Part shown: piece after piece, positions 33,640-46,519 of the stretch
Layout of the letters: the number at the start of each line of letters is the position of its first letter
Position numbering within the stretch: position 1 is the first letter of the stretch
Assembly: GCA_963556195.1 (NCBI GenBank)
Contig: OY744533.1
Coordinates: forward strand, 52,653,308-52,717,307
Direction of reading: 5' to 3'
DNA: 64,000 nt
Source: Sepiola atlantica
Taxonomy: Eukaryota; Mollusca; Cephalopoda; Sepiida; Sepiolidae
Notes under the pieces: model-generated
The model's database searches: none
What the model was told of the DNA's origin: nothing
Seen by the model: the letters and a program-made list of their open reading frames with translations, nothing else
Translations under genes and position numbers: made by a program

Positions 33640-36475
33640 TATTAATAGTTATTACAAAGAAAGTAATGTTAACTATTACATAGATAGTAAATCATTTTAA
33701 TTAAATAAAAATTTAAGCGTGGTCGTTACATACATATTAAATTAAACTATAAAATATATATTAAAGCATACTTATTACATGGACAGAAAATCATTTCTAT
33801 CATATAGAGTTCAAAGCGTAGTAATTACATAGATAGTTCATTTACTATTACATATATATTAAAGCATATAGTAAATCATTTCGATTATATAGCATTCAAA
33901 GCGTAGTTATTGCATACATATTAAAAAAAACTATTACATAGATATTAAAGCGTAATTATAACATAGATAGTAAATCATTGCTATAAAATAGAATTCAAAG
34001 CATAGTTATTACGTAGATAGTAAATTTAACTATTACATAGATATTAAAACATACTCATTACATAGATAGTAAAGTATTGTTATTAGGTATTATTAAAAGC
34101 GTAGTTATTACATAGATAGTAAATTTATCTATTACAGAGATAGTAAAACATACTTATTACATAGATAGTAAAGTATTGTTATTACATATTATTCAAAGCG
34201 TAGTTATTATATAGATAGTAAATGTAACTATTACATAGATATAAAAACATACTTATTGCATAGATAGTAAAGTACGAAATTTAACTTTTACATAGATATT
34301 AAAGGATAGTTATTACATACAATGCAAATCGTAAGTATTACATAGAATTCAAAGTATAGTTATTACATAGATAGTAAAGCATTGTTATTACGTATAAGTC
34401 AAAGCGTAGTTATTACATAGATAGTAAATTTAACTATTACATCGATATTAAAACATACTTATTACATAGATAGTAAAGTATTGTTATTAGGTATTATTCA
34501 AAGCGTTGTTATTAAATAGATAGTAATTTAACTATTACATAGATATTAAAACATACTTATTACATAGATAGTAAAGTATTGTTATTACATATTATTCAAA
34601 GCGTAGTTATTACATAGATAGTAAATTTAACTATTACATATATATTAAAACATACTTATTACATAGATAGTAAAGTATTGTTATTAGGTATTATTCAAAG
34701 CGTTGTTATTAAATAGATAGTAATTTAACTATTACATAGATATTAAAACATACTTATTACATAGATAGTAAAGTATTGTTATTACATATTATTCAAAGCG
34801 TAGTTATTATATAGATAGTAAATTTAACTATTACATAGATATTAAAAAATACTTATTACATAGATAGTAAAGTATTGCTATTACATATTATTCAAGGCGT
34901 AGTTATAACATAGATAGTAAATTTAACTATTACATAGATATTAAAACATACTTATTACATAGATAGTAAAGTATTGTTATTAGGTATTATTAAAAGCGTA
35001 GTTATTACATAGATAGTAAATGTATCTATTACATAGATATTAAAACATACTTATTAGATATATAGTAAAGCATTATTATTACCTATTATTACAAAGCGTA
35101 GTTATTACATAGATAGTAAATTTAACTATTACATAGATATTTAAACATACTTATTAGATATATAGTAAAGTATTATTATTTCATATTATTCAATGCGTAG
35201 TTATTACATAGATAGTAAATTTAACTATTACATAGATATTAAAACATACTTATTACATAGATAGTAAAGTATTGTTATTAGGTATTATTCAAAGCGTAGT
35301 TATTACATAGATAGTAAATTTAACTATTACATAGATATTAAAACGTACTTATTACATAGATAGTAAAGTATTGTTATTAGGTATTATTAAAAGCGAAGTT
35401 ATTACGTAGATAGTAAATTAAACTATTACATAGATATTAAAACATACTTATTACATAGATAGTAAAGTATTGCTATTACATATTATTCAAGGCGTAGTTA
35501 TAACATAGATAGTACATTTAACAATTACAGAGATAGAAAATCATACTTATTACATAGATAGTAAAGTATTGTTATTGCATATTATTCAAAGCGTAGTTAT
35601 TACATAGATAGTAAATTTAACTATTACATAGATATTAAAACATACTTTTTACATAGATAGTAAAGTATTGTTATTAGGTATTATTAAAGTCGTTGTTATT
35701 AAATAGATAGTAATTGTAACTAATACATAGATATTAAAACATACTTATTACATAGATAGTACAGTATTGTTATTAGGTATTATTCAAAGCGTAGTTATTA
35801 CATAGATAGTAAATTTAATTATTACATAGATATTAAAACATACTCATTACATAGATAGTAAAGTTTTGTTATTAGGTATTATTCAAAGCGTAGTTATTAC
35901 ATAGATATTAAAAAATACTTATAACATATATAGTAAAGTATTGTTATTACATATTATTCAATGCGTAGTTATTACATAGATATTAAAATTAACTTATTAC
36001 ATAGATAATAACGTATGGTTATTTCATATTATTCAATGCGTAGTTATTACATAGATAGTAAATTAAATAATTCATAGATATTAAAACATACTTATTACGT
36101 AGATAGTTGAGTATTGTTATTACATATTATTCAATACGTAGTTATTACATTAAGGTAAATTTAACTATTACATCGATATTAAAACATACTTATTACATAG
36201 ATAGTAAAGTATTGTTATTACATATTATTCAAAGCGTACTTATTACATAGATAGTAAATTTAACTATTACATAGAAATTAAAACATACTTATTACATTGA
36301 TAGTAAATTATTGTTATTACATATCATTAAAAGCGTAGTTATTACATAGATAGTAAATATAACTATTAAATAGATATTAAAACATACTTATTACATAGGT
36401 AGTAAAGCATTGCTATTACATAGAATTACAAAGAACTATTGTTACATAGATAGTAAATATTATAGATAAAACATA
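33640..36475. repeat. ~99-bp higher-order tandem array
   Basis: Four ~25-bp subunits built on 'ttattacatagatagtaaa' make a ~99-bp unit (…tagttattacatag…tttaactattacatag…acatacttattacatag…tattgttattacatatt…). At least 24 units, regular between 34050 and 36430 and degraded at 33640-34000. A related short piece is at 32395-32440. Confidence 0.88.
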
Positions 36476-36565
36476 ATAGCTACTCAAGTACAACAATTAA
36501 ATAGATGCATTTGTAACACTTTATAAACGATATATTATTCATGACAAACAAATTTAGTCAATTAC

Positions 36566-36746
36566 CTCTCGGGAAGCACCGTCCAGCAAATCTGACAAAG
36601 TTTCGCTTACAAACACACCGATAACTTCCATCTTGAAGTTTACATTTCTCTTTTTTCGTACAAGCCATACGTTTTTCTACTATTTTGCCGGGTGATTTAC
36701 ACAGAACTTTGCGCTTGCAATCACGAGTAATATATATCTGGTACCG
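36566..36746 (-). CDS. Exon: TILa/EGF-like cysteine module linking TIL to the EGF repeats
   Basis: Sixty codons start in phase 0 (RYQIYITRDC) after a ttatttgcag acceptor and end in phase 1 (GRCFPR plus G) at gtaattg. Joined to the TIL exon it reads CGCLYKNMYLK-RYQIYI..DC, the layout of the TILa (VWF E-like) module. Cysteines lie at residues 10, 16, 29, 35, 44, 46 and 57. The last six have EGF-like spacing (C-x12-C-x5-C-x8-C-x-C-x10-C), so the exon may be a TILa start merged into a divergent EGF fold. It is rich in Lys and Arg. A long 99-bp tandem array in the next intron ends about 90 bp upstream of this acceptor. It supplies the phase 1 end that allows the phase 1-1 EGF exons to follow. Confidence 0.8.
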
Positions 36747-37499
36747 CTGCAAATAACATTGAACATTTTAATTAATAACAATTTCATTTATTATAGGAAA
36801 TATTGAATGAACAAAAGACAAATTATAAGTTTTAATAAAAATTTCAACGTTTATACTTTTTTATGAAAGTTGCTCAAAACAAATCGTAAAGACACTTTTG
36901 TAACCAAAAAGAACGAAAGATGGTTAAGTTGCATAATAAATAAGGAAGAACCAGATAGAATCACTTAAAACGAGGTACACTTTTAACTGACTATGATAAA
37001 TACAGATGCCAAATGATCGAACCTAAAGTCGAAACATTAGGATGGCAGCGACTGACCGAGTCATCTACGCCGGAAATAGTTCAAGGGACACACAGCTATG
37101 CGAAACATGACACTTGAAAACACCTCGACATCTTGTGAGTGCTGATGGAGACGCCTCTCAATTGGCTACCACTAAATTCGGTCTCCTGTACGATCAGAAA
37201 AGCACTAGAGTCTCACCTTCTACCAAGGATACATAACTACCGTCATTATCTGTGAGATATAAGACAAACTAAGTCTAAAAGAGACCGCACCACCAGTGTC
37301 CAATCCCCTGAACCTCAAAGAGGCTAGCCAAAAGGTAATTCCTCAAGAGCCAAATAGGGCAGGAGAGGCTCACAAGGCTGGCTAACAAAGGTTATTTAAA
37401 GAAATTATTCAGAATAAAAATAAACAGTTACTTATTTAACCAACCATGTTAAGAATACCGAGTCAAAGTAGAGGTCAGTAACCTGAAGTGTGTTCATTA

Positions 37500-37760
37500 C
37501 GAGCTGGTTTCGCAAACTTCGCTAATTTAAATACTTGAAACAAAATGTTAAAATAATTTAAAAAATCAAACCTTTTTCTATTTATTAAAAAAAATAAACA
37601 TTAACATTTATTCATATAAATAGATATTTACATTTTGGTAATTTTGATCAAAAAATATTTGACTTTTAAATAAGACTGTAAATAAATGAAAAAAAAATCA
37701 ATTCGTCTGAACAATGGTGGGTGTGGTGTGTGGGGGGGTCTCTTTTCATTTATAGTTTAG
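37500..37760. mobile_element. Dispersed repeat, copy 3 of 3
   Basis: As 6950-7230: 'tttcgcaaacttcgctaatt' to 'aatcaattcgtctgaacaat' and a G-rich 'gtggtgtgtgggggggtc'. Confidence 0.55.
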
Positions 37761-38781
37761 AAACGCCCATTTGAACAGAAATACAAAACGTTTCAGCACG
37801 CAATCTGAACAATCATTGAATTTAAAAATAATGGCAAGAAAATGTGGCCGTGCTAACGCGCGTGCGCGAGAAAGAAAGAAGTCAGTATTGGTTTCTTACT
37901 AGTGCGATGTTAGTTTAATTTTAATTACCCCCTTTAGGTTGAAATAAAAGTATCGTTTTGATGGTAATATAGGAATGTTAAATAAAAATCTACTGTCGCA
38001 TTTATTTATTTAGATTGCTCTGTGTTAATAAAACTAGCAGAACGACCTGAGGTTGCTTAGAATTGAAGGATAAACATTATGCCCCCTTTCACTATGCTCA
38101 TAACACCATATTACTTTCTTTTGTTTTATTGCCCACAGTTTCTCTCAATAATATTGTAAAAAAGATATGAAATTTTGGAAAACACTCTGAATTAGTGTTT
38201 TATACGTATGGTTTAAATTTAGTTTACACACACACACACATATATATATATTTATATATATGGGGAGTTTGAATTACCTACTAGACACTATCCTCAAGTG
38301 TCTTCGGTCTCTCTGTACAAGGGTTTGTCAGGACAACCTGGCATGAGGATACTAACCCCTACAAGTAAACCCTGACCAAATATTCAAAATTACATAGTAT
38401 CCGCAGCACAAATAAGATCCCCTCAGCACGGCTATACACTTGCTCATACGAGAATAGTGCATCTTCTCCTAGTGATGTTACCTCAAGTAACAGCACGTAG
38501 CTGGATACTCCACCAGACTAGATGCATTATTGTCCTGGAATCCGGTAAGACCAAAAGACCACAAGAAAGATATACTATGACATACTTGACTGGTCAGTTA
38601 GGGAGAGAATAAATGTATTATTCTTAACTTTTTTACTAACTCAATGTTTGAGAAATAAAGAAGAATTTTAATAGAATATTCGGGTATCTATGTATCTCAT
38701 ATAGAGATCAAGTGTTAGCCCCAGGAAGGGGCCCCTTGATTTCTGAGAACTTCGACTGAAATTAAATTAAACATTCAGGGA

Positions 38782-38782
<1 letters not shown>

Positions 38783-38851
<69 letters not shown>

Positions 38852-38947
38852 AATTTATTTAGATACTGTATATTATATATTTCAGCAATGTACCGCGGTT
38901 TCATCCAAAATCAACAATGACATGTAATATACAATATCTAAATAAAT

Positions 38948-39005
<58 letters not shown>
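38783..39005. repeat. Inverted repeat between two (TA)n arrays
   Basis: Arms 38846-38877 and 38922-38952 ('aatttatttagata' inverted) enclose about 45 bp and are flanked by TA arrays 38783-38847 and 38950-39005. Confidence 0.85.
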
Positions 39006-39012
<7 letters not shown>

Positions 39013-39487
39013 TTCTTCAAATTTATCTAGTTTTCTTTAATGTGCTGGAATATTTGTAATACTAATAGATGCGATTGTTTGTAAGTCTGCCCGCATGATA
39101 TTCATGTTGATAGAATCAACTTCTCAATATTATAACTGTTGCGTAACCCTCCAAATAAAAAACATGACTCAAAAAATCTCTGCGCAAATATAAAAACTGT
39201 GTACTATAGTTTTTTTTTTCATTTTATTTTCATCGTAGTTTACGTTGTAAACTTCATCGTATATATTTAGAAATAACTGGTTTAAGAAAAAAAATTATAA
39301 TTCTGTATGAAATGTTTCGGTAATGATAAAAAAAAACTCATACTATATTTTAGATTGTTTGAGATGACGATTGATAATTTGTATAATTTTGATTATTAAA
39401 ATCATTGCTCTCATCTTGTATGTTATTCCCACACTGTTATGGATTACGTAGATCCCCGACCTTCTTCATGCGCGTCTTGTCGTACCG

Positions 39488-39760
39488 GGAATCTTTATGT
39501 CAGACTCGGAATTTCGAACGGAACCCTTTATATCGTTAAAAGAGGTAGATTGCTCTTGTTCCGTCGTTCCCCGTCGATTAAATGAAAGATTACGTTCGAA
39601 ATTCCGTACAAATTCTCGGGTTCGACATAAAGATTCCCGAGTAGAACAATACGCACCCGAAGAATGCCTAAAGTTATATCGGTCGAAACGTTATGAGAAT
39701 AACATTTAATATAAGAACATTAGTCCGAATGATCAAAATGCAAAACCTATACTGAAAACT
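39488..39760 (+). mobile_element. Penelope-like terminal fragment, copy 2, with fold-back arm
   Basis: 'gggaatctttatgtc...ggaatttcgaacg' at 39488-39520 recurs inverted at 39593-39650, giving a fold-back. It is followed by 'ggtcgaaacgttatgagaat', which is shared with the other copies. The internal open frame (39497-39709) is not a recognised protein. Confidence 0.45.
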
Positions 39761-40615
39761 TTACTAGACTAGCAATAATGTGCTATTTCCGGTTGCATAT
39801 TTTTACTAGCATACATGACAGACGAACATATACTAAACACCCCAAGTAAAACGTAATGCGTTGGAGGATGCTATCATGAGAGAAGGAATACATACTATCC
39901 TACCCCCTAGAGGCGGAGATAATGCTGTGCATGATACTTTCATGGCAACAGAACAGATACTACAATACCCCTCCCTAAAGAAGAAGGAGGATAGTATCAT
40001 AACGACAGATATGTTACTACACAATCCTCTCCCCCAAACGGAGTTATGTCTAATTAGATGATATTGTGGCAGTAGGACAGATACTATACTATTCCCTCTT
40101 AATAGAGCATTATAATCTAGTAACAGTATAATTTCGGCTTCAGACAGACAGATATATCATCCACTTATATATTACAACCCCCCATTTTTTTTTAACTAAA
40201 AATGTCTCACCACCCAAGAACGCGGCAGCCTAGCAAAAATAGACGCCCGTTAGGGAGTCTATTTTCGCTACTCTTCTTATAATATAACGGACTCTTTCTC
40301 TGTCTGTTAGTCTGTCAGCCCGTCAGTGAGAATTTTTGTAAACATAAGAATTGAGAGTAGATAATAAATAAACAAACAATAAATAAATTTGATGCCGAGA
40401 TTGGGAATGGAAACCGCCAACTCCAATCTTTGTCGCTACCATCTGACCTAAGTGGCAGATATTATAAAACTCAACAAAATTAACTGACTTATGAAAAAAA
40501 AAACAGTTTGGGCGTTTACCAATTGGCATAGCGTGCGTTTCTTTGTTTTTATTTTTAGGTTAAAAACAATTTAATAATTTGAATTCAAAACATAGGAGAT
40601 AATAATCATAATAAT

Positions 40616-40657
<42 letters not shown>

Positions 40658-41219
40658 CTTATTTCTCACTTATTTTGTTTGACTTTTGTACACAGAGGGA
40701 ATCGGAAACGAGGCTATCCCCCCTCTTTCTTTCTTTCTCTGTCAGTTGAACAAACACACGCATACAATCAGTGTAAGTCCCTCTGCGTCCAATTGTACTA
40801 TTATATTATTTCAATACTTCACTTATTTAGTTTGATTTTCGCACACATTTTGGATGTCATTTATTAATTAGGCAATTGCATGTCCGTACGTTATCACCTT
40901 CCACCGCTCTTGTAAGAAGTTGAAGAAAGCGCCACTTTTTCTAAATGTATAAAAAAATGGAATCGAATTCAAACCGAAACGAAATTATCTGCATAACTTT
41001 AGTTAACATAAAAAATTGAATTATTATTGACGCCGTAGCCTAGCAAAAATATACGATCGTAAGGAAGATATTTAGATAGTCTCCATTATTAATAAATGAC
41101 TTATTTCCTTTGTTTTACGCTATAAATTTATTTCTTCAATCCCATTAAATTCAATAAAATGCCAAAAGTTTAGCAGATGGCTAGAATCACGCAAAAGCGA
41201 GTCAGGGAAAAGGGAAGGG

Positions 41220-41750
41220 GTTATATACAGGAGTAATCAACGCCGTCTTGAACTGTTTGGACGCCAGCAGACTGCCCACGGCTTGAGGCAGCTTGTGCTA
41301 CAGCCTAGCGTCCCGAACTCCAATCGTCTCAAATACAGTTGTGAGTTTCCACAAAGTTATCTCTGCGGAGTCGGTGATAAGAGAAACTCTGGCGGTATAT
41401 TATAGTTGCTTCACATTATGTTAAAGGCGAGGATTAGGTCACCACGAAGTTGCCTACGCTCCAGTGAGTACATGTTGAAGGCCTCTAATCGTTGCTCGTA
41501 GAACCTTGTGTGGAGCCCATGGGCAAGATGCTGAATATCCCGAACGAATTAGGGCGATGAAGCCTGGTTACCATATTCCAGAATGAGTCGCACCAAAGAC
41601 ATGTACATGAAGAGGAAAAAGGCGGCTCTTCCAGCGGTAAGGGTGCAGTAGATGACAAAGAGCAAACCGCGGTCCTTATTTGCCGCCTGAATGCATTGGA
41701 CAAGGAGAGAAAAGGAGGAATCGATCACAACCGCCATCTCATTGAATCAA
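41220..41750 (-). pseudogene. Non-LTR reverse transcriptase C-terminal part
   Basis: Minus frames VVIDSSFSLLVQCIQAANK and YMSLVRLILEYGNQASSP, then a frameshifted 'YEQRLEAFN' and LERR region. This is the post-palm region of CR1/jockey-type enzymes. Confidence 0.7.
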
Positions 41751-42184
41751 TCAACTAGTGTTCTGGTTTACAATGAAAAGGTCTATTTAGAAATTGTACA
41801 TACGAACAAGCATGAAACGAATATCTCAACAAGGACAACATTGTGTACTGAGATTTTGTGCGTTTCCTTCCCTAAAAAGCCCTCAAAATTTGGCTGAATA
41901 TTTATTTCAGTTGATGCTTGCTTTTATTACTTAATACCTTTTTGTGGATATTTCATTCTATGGATTTGCGGTCCATGTAACGTCTGGTTGTTGCAGAGGC
42001 CTTCAAAACCTTGCAGTCGAAATTCTATTCAGAATGGAACGGCAACAATGTAAATGTTCACATTGTACTTTTTTAACGTTTTTTATAAATTGACATTTTA
42101 ATGAACAATTAACCTACATGTAAAGCAAATTGACACTAATAAAATAAGCCACTGTCATCTAATTAATCTGGAGTTACATTCTCT

Positions 42185-42570
42185 TGCCTCTATATAATAA
42201 AAGTTAACGTACGTGTGTCCAGCCCGATTTGTGGTATGAACAAGATAAAACTGGAGTAGAGAAACGAATGAGAAGGCATAAAATGGTTAGCAACGACTGC
42301 TGCTTCTTTTTTTCAAAGCTTGCTATGGGTAAACAATTCAGAATTCGTCTTTAAAGCTTTCGGTGTGTATTTGTGTGTGTGGCAGAGTGAGAGAGCTAGA
42401 GAGAGAGAGTGAGAGAGAGAGATAGAAACGGCGAGAGTTTATGGTAATAATAATAGTATGTGTGTCTTCTTATTCTGATGAATTAGTTTCGTTTCATTGA
42501 TTTTAAGTAGGGAATAGAAATTAAATTGCGAAGCGATAGAGAGCAAGCGAAACCAGCTTTTATTATTAAA
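42185..42570. mobile_element. Dispersed element, possibly Helitron-like
   Basis: Starts 'ctatataataaaagttaacg' and ends 'gcgaaaccagct'. The copy at 50785-51085 has the same start, a GA/GT-rich middle and the end 'gagcgaagccagttag'. The start and the 'gcgaagcc...tagt' end recall Helitrons, but no CTRR hairpin is clear. Confidence 0.4.
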
Positions 42571-42579
42571 CGATCATCC

Positions 42580-42800
42580 ACTAGCTGCAGAATACGCACT
42601 AACATGGATGAGTGTCCTTCAAGCTTTACGATCTTGGGCGAAGGTGTTTGCTTGTTTCATGTTCATGTTCGTCCATTCACAGACGTTGTCTATCCATCTT
42701 TTCTTTTGTCTACCTTTCGATCAGTTTCCTTGTATTATACCTTCAACGGATATTTTAAAACCCTACACTAGAACGTTTAACGTGGCCAAATGATCTGAAG
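42580..42800 (-). pseudogene. RTE-like retrotransposon C-terminus
   Basis: Minus frame RQKKRWIDNVCEWTNMN, then AQDRKA, preceded after a frameshift by GHVKR. Typical end of RTE-type polyproteins. ATG-initiated plus frames here are shadows. Confidence 0.6.
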
Positions 42801-43058
42801 ACTTTACATTTGATGAGAAGAGACATTAATGAGATTGGATGATAGTGAGGGTTTGCATCTCTGCGATACTGATGTGATCAGATATGGTTTGGGAAAGTTT
42901 CTACTTTCCGATTTAGTCTTACCGTCTAATTGATACATTCGAGTTCGTATACGACTACAGGTGATACATGTATGTTATAGATTCATAGATTATAGCTATT
43001 CAAGAAATAATAGACGACAGTCGTTAAATAAAGCATAAAAAATGCATCACAGACTTAC

Positions 43059-43249
43059 TTTTAAATACATATTCTTGTATAGGCAGCCACAGTCTTTCTT
43101 TTGAACACATTCCTTATCACTGAGAAGGTATCCTTTGTCGCACACACAAGCTTCCCGTTTTTTGGTACACGATGATCTAGGGTTCACGCAACTTGGTTGA
43201 CAAGCGCTTGCATTGAAAATATAGTTTTGGTGAGGTCCGCATTTAAGCT
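43059..43249 (-). CDS. Exon: TIL (trypsin inhibitor-like) cysteine-rich domain
   Basis: The exon begins with AG, which completes a Gln codon from the C8 exon, then 63 codons from LKCGPHQNYIF to LYKNMYLK, ending in phase 0 at gtaagt. Cysteines at residues 3, 16, 20, 27, 34, 36, 47, 53 and 55 give the TIL pattern CGPHQ..C..SC......C......C.C..GY......C....DCGC. In the VWF/mucin family TIL follows C8 directly, as here. The final YKNMYLK is the start of the next (TILa) module, which continues on the following exon. A sequon NAS lies at residue 12. Isolated TIL domains can inhibit proteases, but in this domain order a structural role is more likely. Confidence 0.9.
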
Positions 43250-43460
43250 CTGTAAAATAAATTAGTTTTTCTCAAACTGATTCACAACTTGTTCAGTACA
43301 TACAAATTCTAATTGAACATATTGAATTTAGTAGTTAGGGGTCAGAATAAAAACTAAGATCAATAAGTTTATAAGTAGCTTGGGATGCTCCATTGTACTT
43401 AGATGAACAAGTCTATTCTCTGGGTTCTAATTGGTTGGTAATTTATTAATGTATACTGTA

Positions 43461-43461
43461 T

Positions 43462-43518
<57 letters not shown>

Positions 43519-43623
43519 GTATATATGTATATATATGTATATATATATATATGTGTATATATGTATATATATATACGTGTATATATATGTATATATATGT
43601 GTATATATATATGTATATATATA

Positions 43624-43681
<58 letters not shown>
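43461..43681. repeat. Long imperfect (TA)n/(GTATA) array
   Basis: About 220 bp of TA with regular G and C changes on its left two-thirds, becoming pure TA at the right end. Confidence 0.9.
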
Positions 43682-43684
<3 letters not shown>

Positions 43685-44107
43685 CTTTAGTCAAGCAAGA
43701 TTCTTCCTGTCAATCAGACGGCAGTTAGGTGCCTCACGAGAGTAAGTGTTCTTATATACGAAAAATATTAACGGCTTACACCAAAATCATACATTAACAT
43801 AATTGCTTACATCGACTAAAAATACTTAAAGCAATATTCATTAAAAACAACCTAATATTAACAAAATAGTTGTCAATACCTCTACTAACATGTTCAATTC
43901 ATTCCATAATTAAAACAGCATAAAGTAATAAATATACAAATTTAAAATACATATACATATAAATATATATATATATATAATAAAATTATATGACTAAACA
44001 AAAGTAATAAATACACAAATAATAACCACACTCTCCTCCAACCAAAAACCTTCAAGAAAATAATTTTTAAAAACACAACTACTCATATTTCCTTAAAAAT
44101 AAAAACT

Positions 44108-44281
44108 TACTCCTGATGAAAACCACGAAGATCGAAAGCGCTCGAGTTATGGCCGAATCAAGAATACTCGGAAAGATATAGTATCGGCTACCACCGGAGA
44201 TCACAAAGTGTGCTCGACGCATCGAAAATATCACCAAAAAAATCGCCAAACGGGAAAGTTCAGTGTTATTTAACAATCGCC

Positions 44282-44285
<4 letters not shown>
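44108..44285 (+). mobile_element. AT-tailed dispersed element, family C, third copy
   Basis: Begins CTCCTGATGA, then GAAAGCGCTCGAG, and runs to a long (TA)n at 44283-44366, as the 9430-9625 copy does. It has the intact CTGATGA and GAAA words but a poor stem II and no evident stem I, so I do not call a ribozyme here. Confidence 0.5.

Positions 44286-44366
<81 letters not shown>
44283..44366. repeat. (TA)n array
   Basis: Pure TA, the tail of the element at 44108-44285. Two (TTA)n tracts follow (44399-44422 and 44479-44538). Confidence 0.9.
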
Positions 44367-44368
<2 letters not shown>

Positions 44369-44475
44369 CAGAATGGTTCTTGGGTGTAGTGTTCGGATAT
44401 TATTATTATTATTATTATTATTTTATTATTAATGTTATTTGATATGCAAATCACACGGTAGTCTTAAGGGTAATA

Positions 44476-44515
<40 letters not shown>

Positions 44516-44932
44516 TTATTATTATTATTATTATTATTTATTTATGTATATATTAGTGAAATTTGAAGCTGAATTATTTCGACACTTGCTTATTGAAGAA
44601 ATGGTAGTTTGATCAGTACCACTGGAGAGCCATGAATATGATAACTGTCCTGTTTTTAAATCTTCGAAACAGTTACATGGTAAACTGTTGATGATCCCCG
44701 TGTTAATATCAGACGCTTAAGTTAAAGTCTTCAGGTTTTGTTTCATTGTTAGATACTTAACCCCCCTTTTTATTTTATCTAATTCTTCTTATTTTTTTAA
44801 TTTATGAATTGTCTAACAAATGTTAAGTCTGCAATATCTTGGATTTTGTTAGTTTCTCTGGGAATTTAAGCTACATCTTCCTTTTTATTTATTTTGATTT
44901 TTCTTTTGTTTAAAATGACTCAAAGCTTCTTT

Positions 44933-44937
<5 letters not shown>

Positions 44938-44992
<55 letters not shown>
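44938..44992. repeat. (TA)n array
   Basis: Pure TA, followed by a C- and T-rich segment. Confidence 0.9.
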
Positions 44993-44994
<2 letters not shown>

Positions 44995-45199
44995 CTCCCC
45001 CATATGATACTTTTTTTATAAGGAGTTTTTCTCCCCCTAAAATTAACCGTTGTCTATACCTTCCCATCTGCCCTCCCTCCTTCCCTCCTATCCTAATCAT
45101 CTCCCTGCGAGATGTTTCCTTAAAAAAACTCTGGAAAATGAGCCTTGACAATATTCAACTTTGGTTCGAAACTTGTATATGCTTCCATATTATTTTTAT

Positions 45200-46080
45200 T
45201 TATAGTTCTAAGTTCTTAATTCATACTATTATTATTGATTATTTCTTTTATATTTATCCTATATTCTCATTGTGTATTTCTAGATTTTATTCTCATCTCC
45301 TTATTAGTAACTCTGTTATTTATCCTTATCTTTATTTTTAATTTTTAATTATATCTTCATTATTTCTAATCTTACCTTAATTCTAAATTATTAGTTAACT
45401 ATTTTTATTTTATTTCTTTATTTTTATTTACTTATTTATAATTTTATTAATTTTATAAACATTTTTTATATATTCTTTATATATATATACATATATATAT
45501 ATAAATATATATTTTATTTCCCTATATTTCTATTATTATACTTAATTTTACTTCTTATTTCTTATCATATTTTTTAATATTTTATTTTTTTTTTTTTTTT
45601 TTAAATGTTAAATTTTTTTATATATTTCTTATTTTTCTATAATTCATTTTTATTTTTATTTTTATTATTTATTGTTTTATTATTGTTTTACTTTATTTTA
45701 TTTTACTCTACTATACTTCCGTTATTTTTATTTTTATATATTTTTGATTTTTGTTTATTTATAATTTTATTATTATTTATATTATTATTTTTTATAGTTT
45801 TTTCCTTTTTTCCTTTTTATTGTATATTTGATTTTGATTTTTATCTCTTATTTTTTTCCTTTATATATTCTATTATTATTTTACATTATATTTTACTTTA
45901 TTTTATTCCTTATTTTATTTTTATTTTATTTTCATTATATCTTTATAATTTTGATAATGTTTATAATGTCTTTTTATCATTATTATTATCGGTTTATCTT
46001 TATATTTTTATTTTATATTTGTATCTTATTCCTTTTTCTAATATTTGTCCCTGCATCTCCTCCTGTCATTATATGTTCCT
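45200..46080. repeat. T-rich degenerate simple sequence
   Basis: Nearly 900 bp dominated by short T and A runs such as 'ttattttattttatttt'. The 188-codon frame starting at 45605 consists mostly of F, I, L and Y and is an artefact. Confidence 0.75.
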
Positions 46081-46309
46081 CGTAGAAGAACTTGTTGTTT
46101 TCTTCCTTGAATTTTCTGTAAGATGTGCTGCTAAAGGTGCTTATGAAGGACGTTCTGGAGTGGCTTTGTAAAAATAAATTTTTGAATTGAAAATTTTTAA
46201 AAATAACAATTAAAGTATTTCCAGAATGTTTTGGAAACAACTGTACGCCATAATAGACTTGTTGTTCTAATTCTTTGAACAATTGGAATGTTCTGATTCA
46301 TTAAATCAT

Positions 46310-46312
<3 letters not shown>

Positions 46313-46381
<69 letters not shown>
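46313..46381. repeat. (TA)n array
   Basis: Uninterrupted TA. Lies on the far side of the AT-tailed repeat at 46383-46521. Confidence 0.9.
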
Positions 46382-46382
<1 letters not shown>

Positions 46383-46383
<1 letters not shown>

Positions 46384-46519
46384 TTCTCTCCAAATATGAT
46401 CTGAGGTTAAGATCGGATTCTAACTCTGCCTGATGAGATCTCAGTTTATAGTAACTGTTGATTGATAACATCGACATGCCAGTGTCGCAGATTTTGTACA
46501 TGTCTATGTAAATAAAATT

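Larger units (their letters stand above)
36747..43058 (-). other. Intron between the TIL and TILa exons
   Basis: Contains a dispersed repeat copy (37500-37760), an inverted repeat between (TA)n arrays (38783-39005), a fold-back Penelope-like end (39488-39760), a dispersed 'cggcagcctag' repeat (40215-40345; related piece near 41030), (TA)n at 40619-40655, a reverse transcriptase fragment (41220-41750), a possible Helitron-like copy (42185-42570) and an RTE-like end (42580-42800). 36770-37490 and 38270-38700 have mixed base composition and no family I recognise. 39840-40180 has internal similarity around 'gatactatc' but no clear unit. Confidence 0.6.

Noticed and set aside
33640..36475. Possible CRISPR-like array
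   Set aside because: Spacers are themselves repeated subunits and the setting is a eukaryotic intron; it is a higher-order tandem repeat.
36558..36752. Cysteine-rich small peptide (possible toxin or defensin)
   Set aside because: Flanking splice sites and matching phases place it between the TIL and EGF exons; no signal peptide.
43431..43745. [10 protein letters not shown] open frames at this and about 25 other TA arrays
   Set aside because: Translations of (TA)n with no biological support.
45605..46171. 188-codon open frame on the plus strand
   Set aside because: Made of F, I, L and Y from a T-rich simple sequence; no domain or codon signal.
46430..46475. CTGATGAG word as a second hammerhead (also at 54660)
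   Set aside because: No GAAA partner or stem pairing at a proper distance.
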